In this document: positions 42,251 to 43,124 of the stretch, one piece after another
Layout of the letters: the number at the start of each line of letters is the position of its first letter
How positions within the stretch are numbered: the first letter of the stretch is position 1
From: Rhodovibrio sodomensis
GTDB lineage: Bacteria > Pseudomonadota > Alphaproteobacteria > Kiloniellales > Rhodovibrionaceae
Length of the DNA: 43,124 nucleotides
Assembly (NCBI RefSeq): GCF_016583645.1
Contig: NZ_NRRL01000034.1
Coordinates: 1-43,124 of the forward strand
Reading direction: 5' to 3'
Position numbers and translations under genes: made by a program
Notes under the pieces: model-generated
What the model saw: the letters and a program-made list of their open reading frames with translations, nothing else
The model's database searches: none
What the model was told of the DNA's origin: nothing

Positions 42251-43124
42251 ATGACCGGCAAGTTCTGGAACATCGACCTGGTGCGGGGTCGCCAAGCGCG
42301 CGACCGTCTACCTCGACGCACCGACGGCTCCGGTCAGATCGATTGGAACGAGATCGAGGTCGCGCTGATCGACACCGGCTACACGGAGCACCCCGTATTC
42401 GGCCCCTGGCAGGAGGGCGACAGCCCGTTCGTGCGAGTGGATGACGGGCTCAACTTGATCGAGCGCGGAAGGCGGCCCGTTGACCCGCTGGCTTACGAGG
42501 GCACGCCCGGCCATGGCACGCGCGTCGGGAGCGTTCTCTGCGGCAACCTGCCGGGGAGCTTCGTCGGCGTCGCGCCTGGGCTCCCCATCGTGCCCTACCG
42601 GGCGATCAACCACGTCGTGATCTATTCCAAGCAGGCTAGAAAGCACGTGGCTGAGGCGATTCGGCACGCCGTGCACATCAACGCCTGCGAGGTCATCTCG
42701 ATGAGCATCGGTTTCCCGCAGATGAGCCTGTTCGGGCAACGGCACCTCGGCGAAGCGGTCGATCACGCTTACGACCACGGGATGATCCTGGTGGGTGCTG
42801 GCGGCCAAGTCGTTGATCGGGTGACTTACCCCGGCAAGTTCTCCCGCACCATCGGTGTCGGCGGGGTCCGCGACGACGGAACGGTGTGGTTCGAGTACGA
42901 GGAATCCATGGCGCAGCGCTCCATCGACGTGTGGGCGCCCGCCGACGACTTATTCCGGGCGAACAGCGTGCTGACCGACGGCTCCGTCAGCGCGGGCGAT
43001 TACGGCACCGGCGACGGCACGTCCTACGCGACCGTCCACGTGGCCGCCGCTGCTGCGATGTGGCTGCGTCAGCACCAGGACCGGATCGACGATCTCTACC
43101 GAGAGCCCTGGCAGCGGGTGGAGG
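42251..43124 (+). CDS. Subtilisin-like (S8) serine protease, 3' end cut by the window edge
   Basis: The frame is open from the ATG at 42251 to the right edge, 291 residues. The S8 triad is visible: Asp41 in ALIDTG, His88 in GHGTRVGSVL and Ser258 in GDGTSYATVHVAAAAAMWL. The oxyanion-hole Asn expected in AAGN is replaced by Gly (GAGGQ, about 182-186), which could lower or alter activity. There is no signal peptide or pro-domain in the visible part, suggesting a cytoplasmic enzyme or one exported by another route. Confidence 0.85.
   Translation, partial: MTGKFWNIDLVRGRQARDRLPRRTDGSGQIDWNEIEVALIDTGYTEHPVFGPWQEGDSPFVRVDDGLNLIERGRRPVDPLAYEGTPGHGTRVGSVLCGNLPGSFVGVAPGLPIVPYRAINHVVIYSKQARKHVAEAIRHAVHINACEVISMSIGFPQMSLFGQRHLGEAVDHAYDHGMILVGAGGQVVDRVTYPGKFSRTIGVGGVRDDGTVWFEYEESMAQRSIDVWAPADDLFRANSVLTDGSVSAGDYGTGDGTSYATVHVAAAAAMWLRQHQDRIDDLYREPWQRVE

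Overview
The window is high-GC bacterial DNA, most likely from a proteobacterium. The evidence is RpoN-type promoters, PEP-CTERM-like surface proteins and a full set of genes of the kind found next to exosortase A (XrtA/EpsH1-type) systems. Alpha- versus gammaproteobacterium cannot be decided from this sequence. Two sulfotransferases and fairly acidic secreted proteins would fit a marine or salt-adapted host, but that is inference. No rRNA, tRNA or CRISPR array was seen.

Layout. (1) 1-242 is the tail of an IS21 helper ATPase gene (istB). (2) 537-3471 is a minus-strand operon of sulfotransferase, SAM methyltransferase and a helical-toroid protein, probably decorating a polysaccharide. (3) 3808-11417 holds two divergent paralogues built from a beta-propeller plus a right-handed beta-helix. 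One has a Sec-type leader; the other is a 1503-residue RTX protein probably exported by a type I system. (4) 11484-21709 is a minus-strand polysaccharide run, mostly with 1-22 bp overlaps or short gaps: two GT4 glycosyltransferases, UDP-GlcNAc 2-epimerase, a third glycosyltransferase, a C-type-lectin-like secreted protein, a sulfotransferase, an O-antigen-ligase-like membrane protein and, after a 200-bp gap, a small unknown protein and an asparagine-synthase-like protein. (5) 22116-22814 is a PEP-CTERM-like protein behind a sigma-54 promoter. (6) 23045-31781 is a long minus-strand operon: acyl-CoA ligase, PLP-dependent decarboxylase, acyl carrier protein, two alpha/beta hydrolases, VanZ-like membrane protein, a small leader-bearing protein, and a PqqD-like / HPr-kinase-like / nucleotidyltransferase trio. 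(7) 31892-36448 on the plus strand carries a GNAT-like protein, a second asparagine-synthase-like protein, undecaprenyl diphosphate synthase and UDP-glucose 4-epimerase. (8) 36480-38607 is a graveyard of IS1595, IS66 and IS91 fragments surrounding a second PEP-CTERM-like gene, again behind a sigma-54 promoter. (9) 38748-43124 has a trypsin-like protease, a YdcF-type protein, three small membrane or secreted proteins and the start of a subtilisin-like protease cut by the window edge.

How it fits together. UppS and the epimerases would supply lipid carrier and sugars; the glycosyltransferases and the ligase would build and transfer a glycan; sulfotransferases, methyltransferase and the acyl-activating set would modify it. 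The PEP-CTERM-like proteins would be sorted by an exosortase that is not in this window, and their transcription appears to depend on sigma-54. The most interesting points are the paired sigma-54 promoters, the small protein ending in Ser beside an HPr-kinase-like modification trio, and the propeller/helix paralogues.
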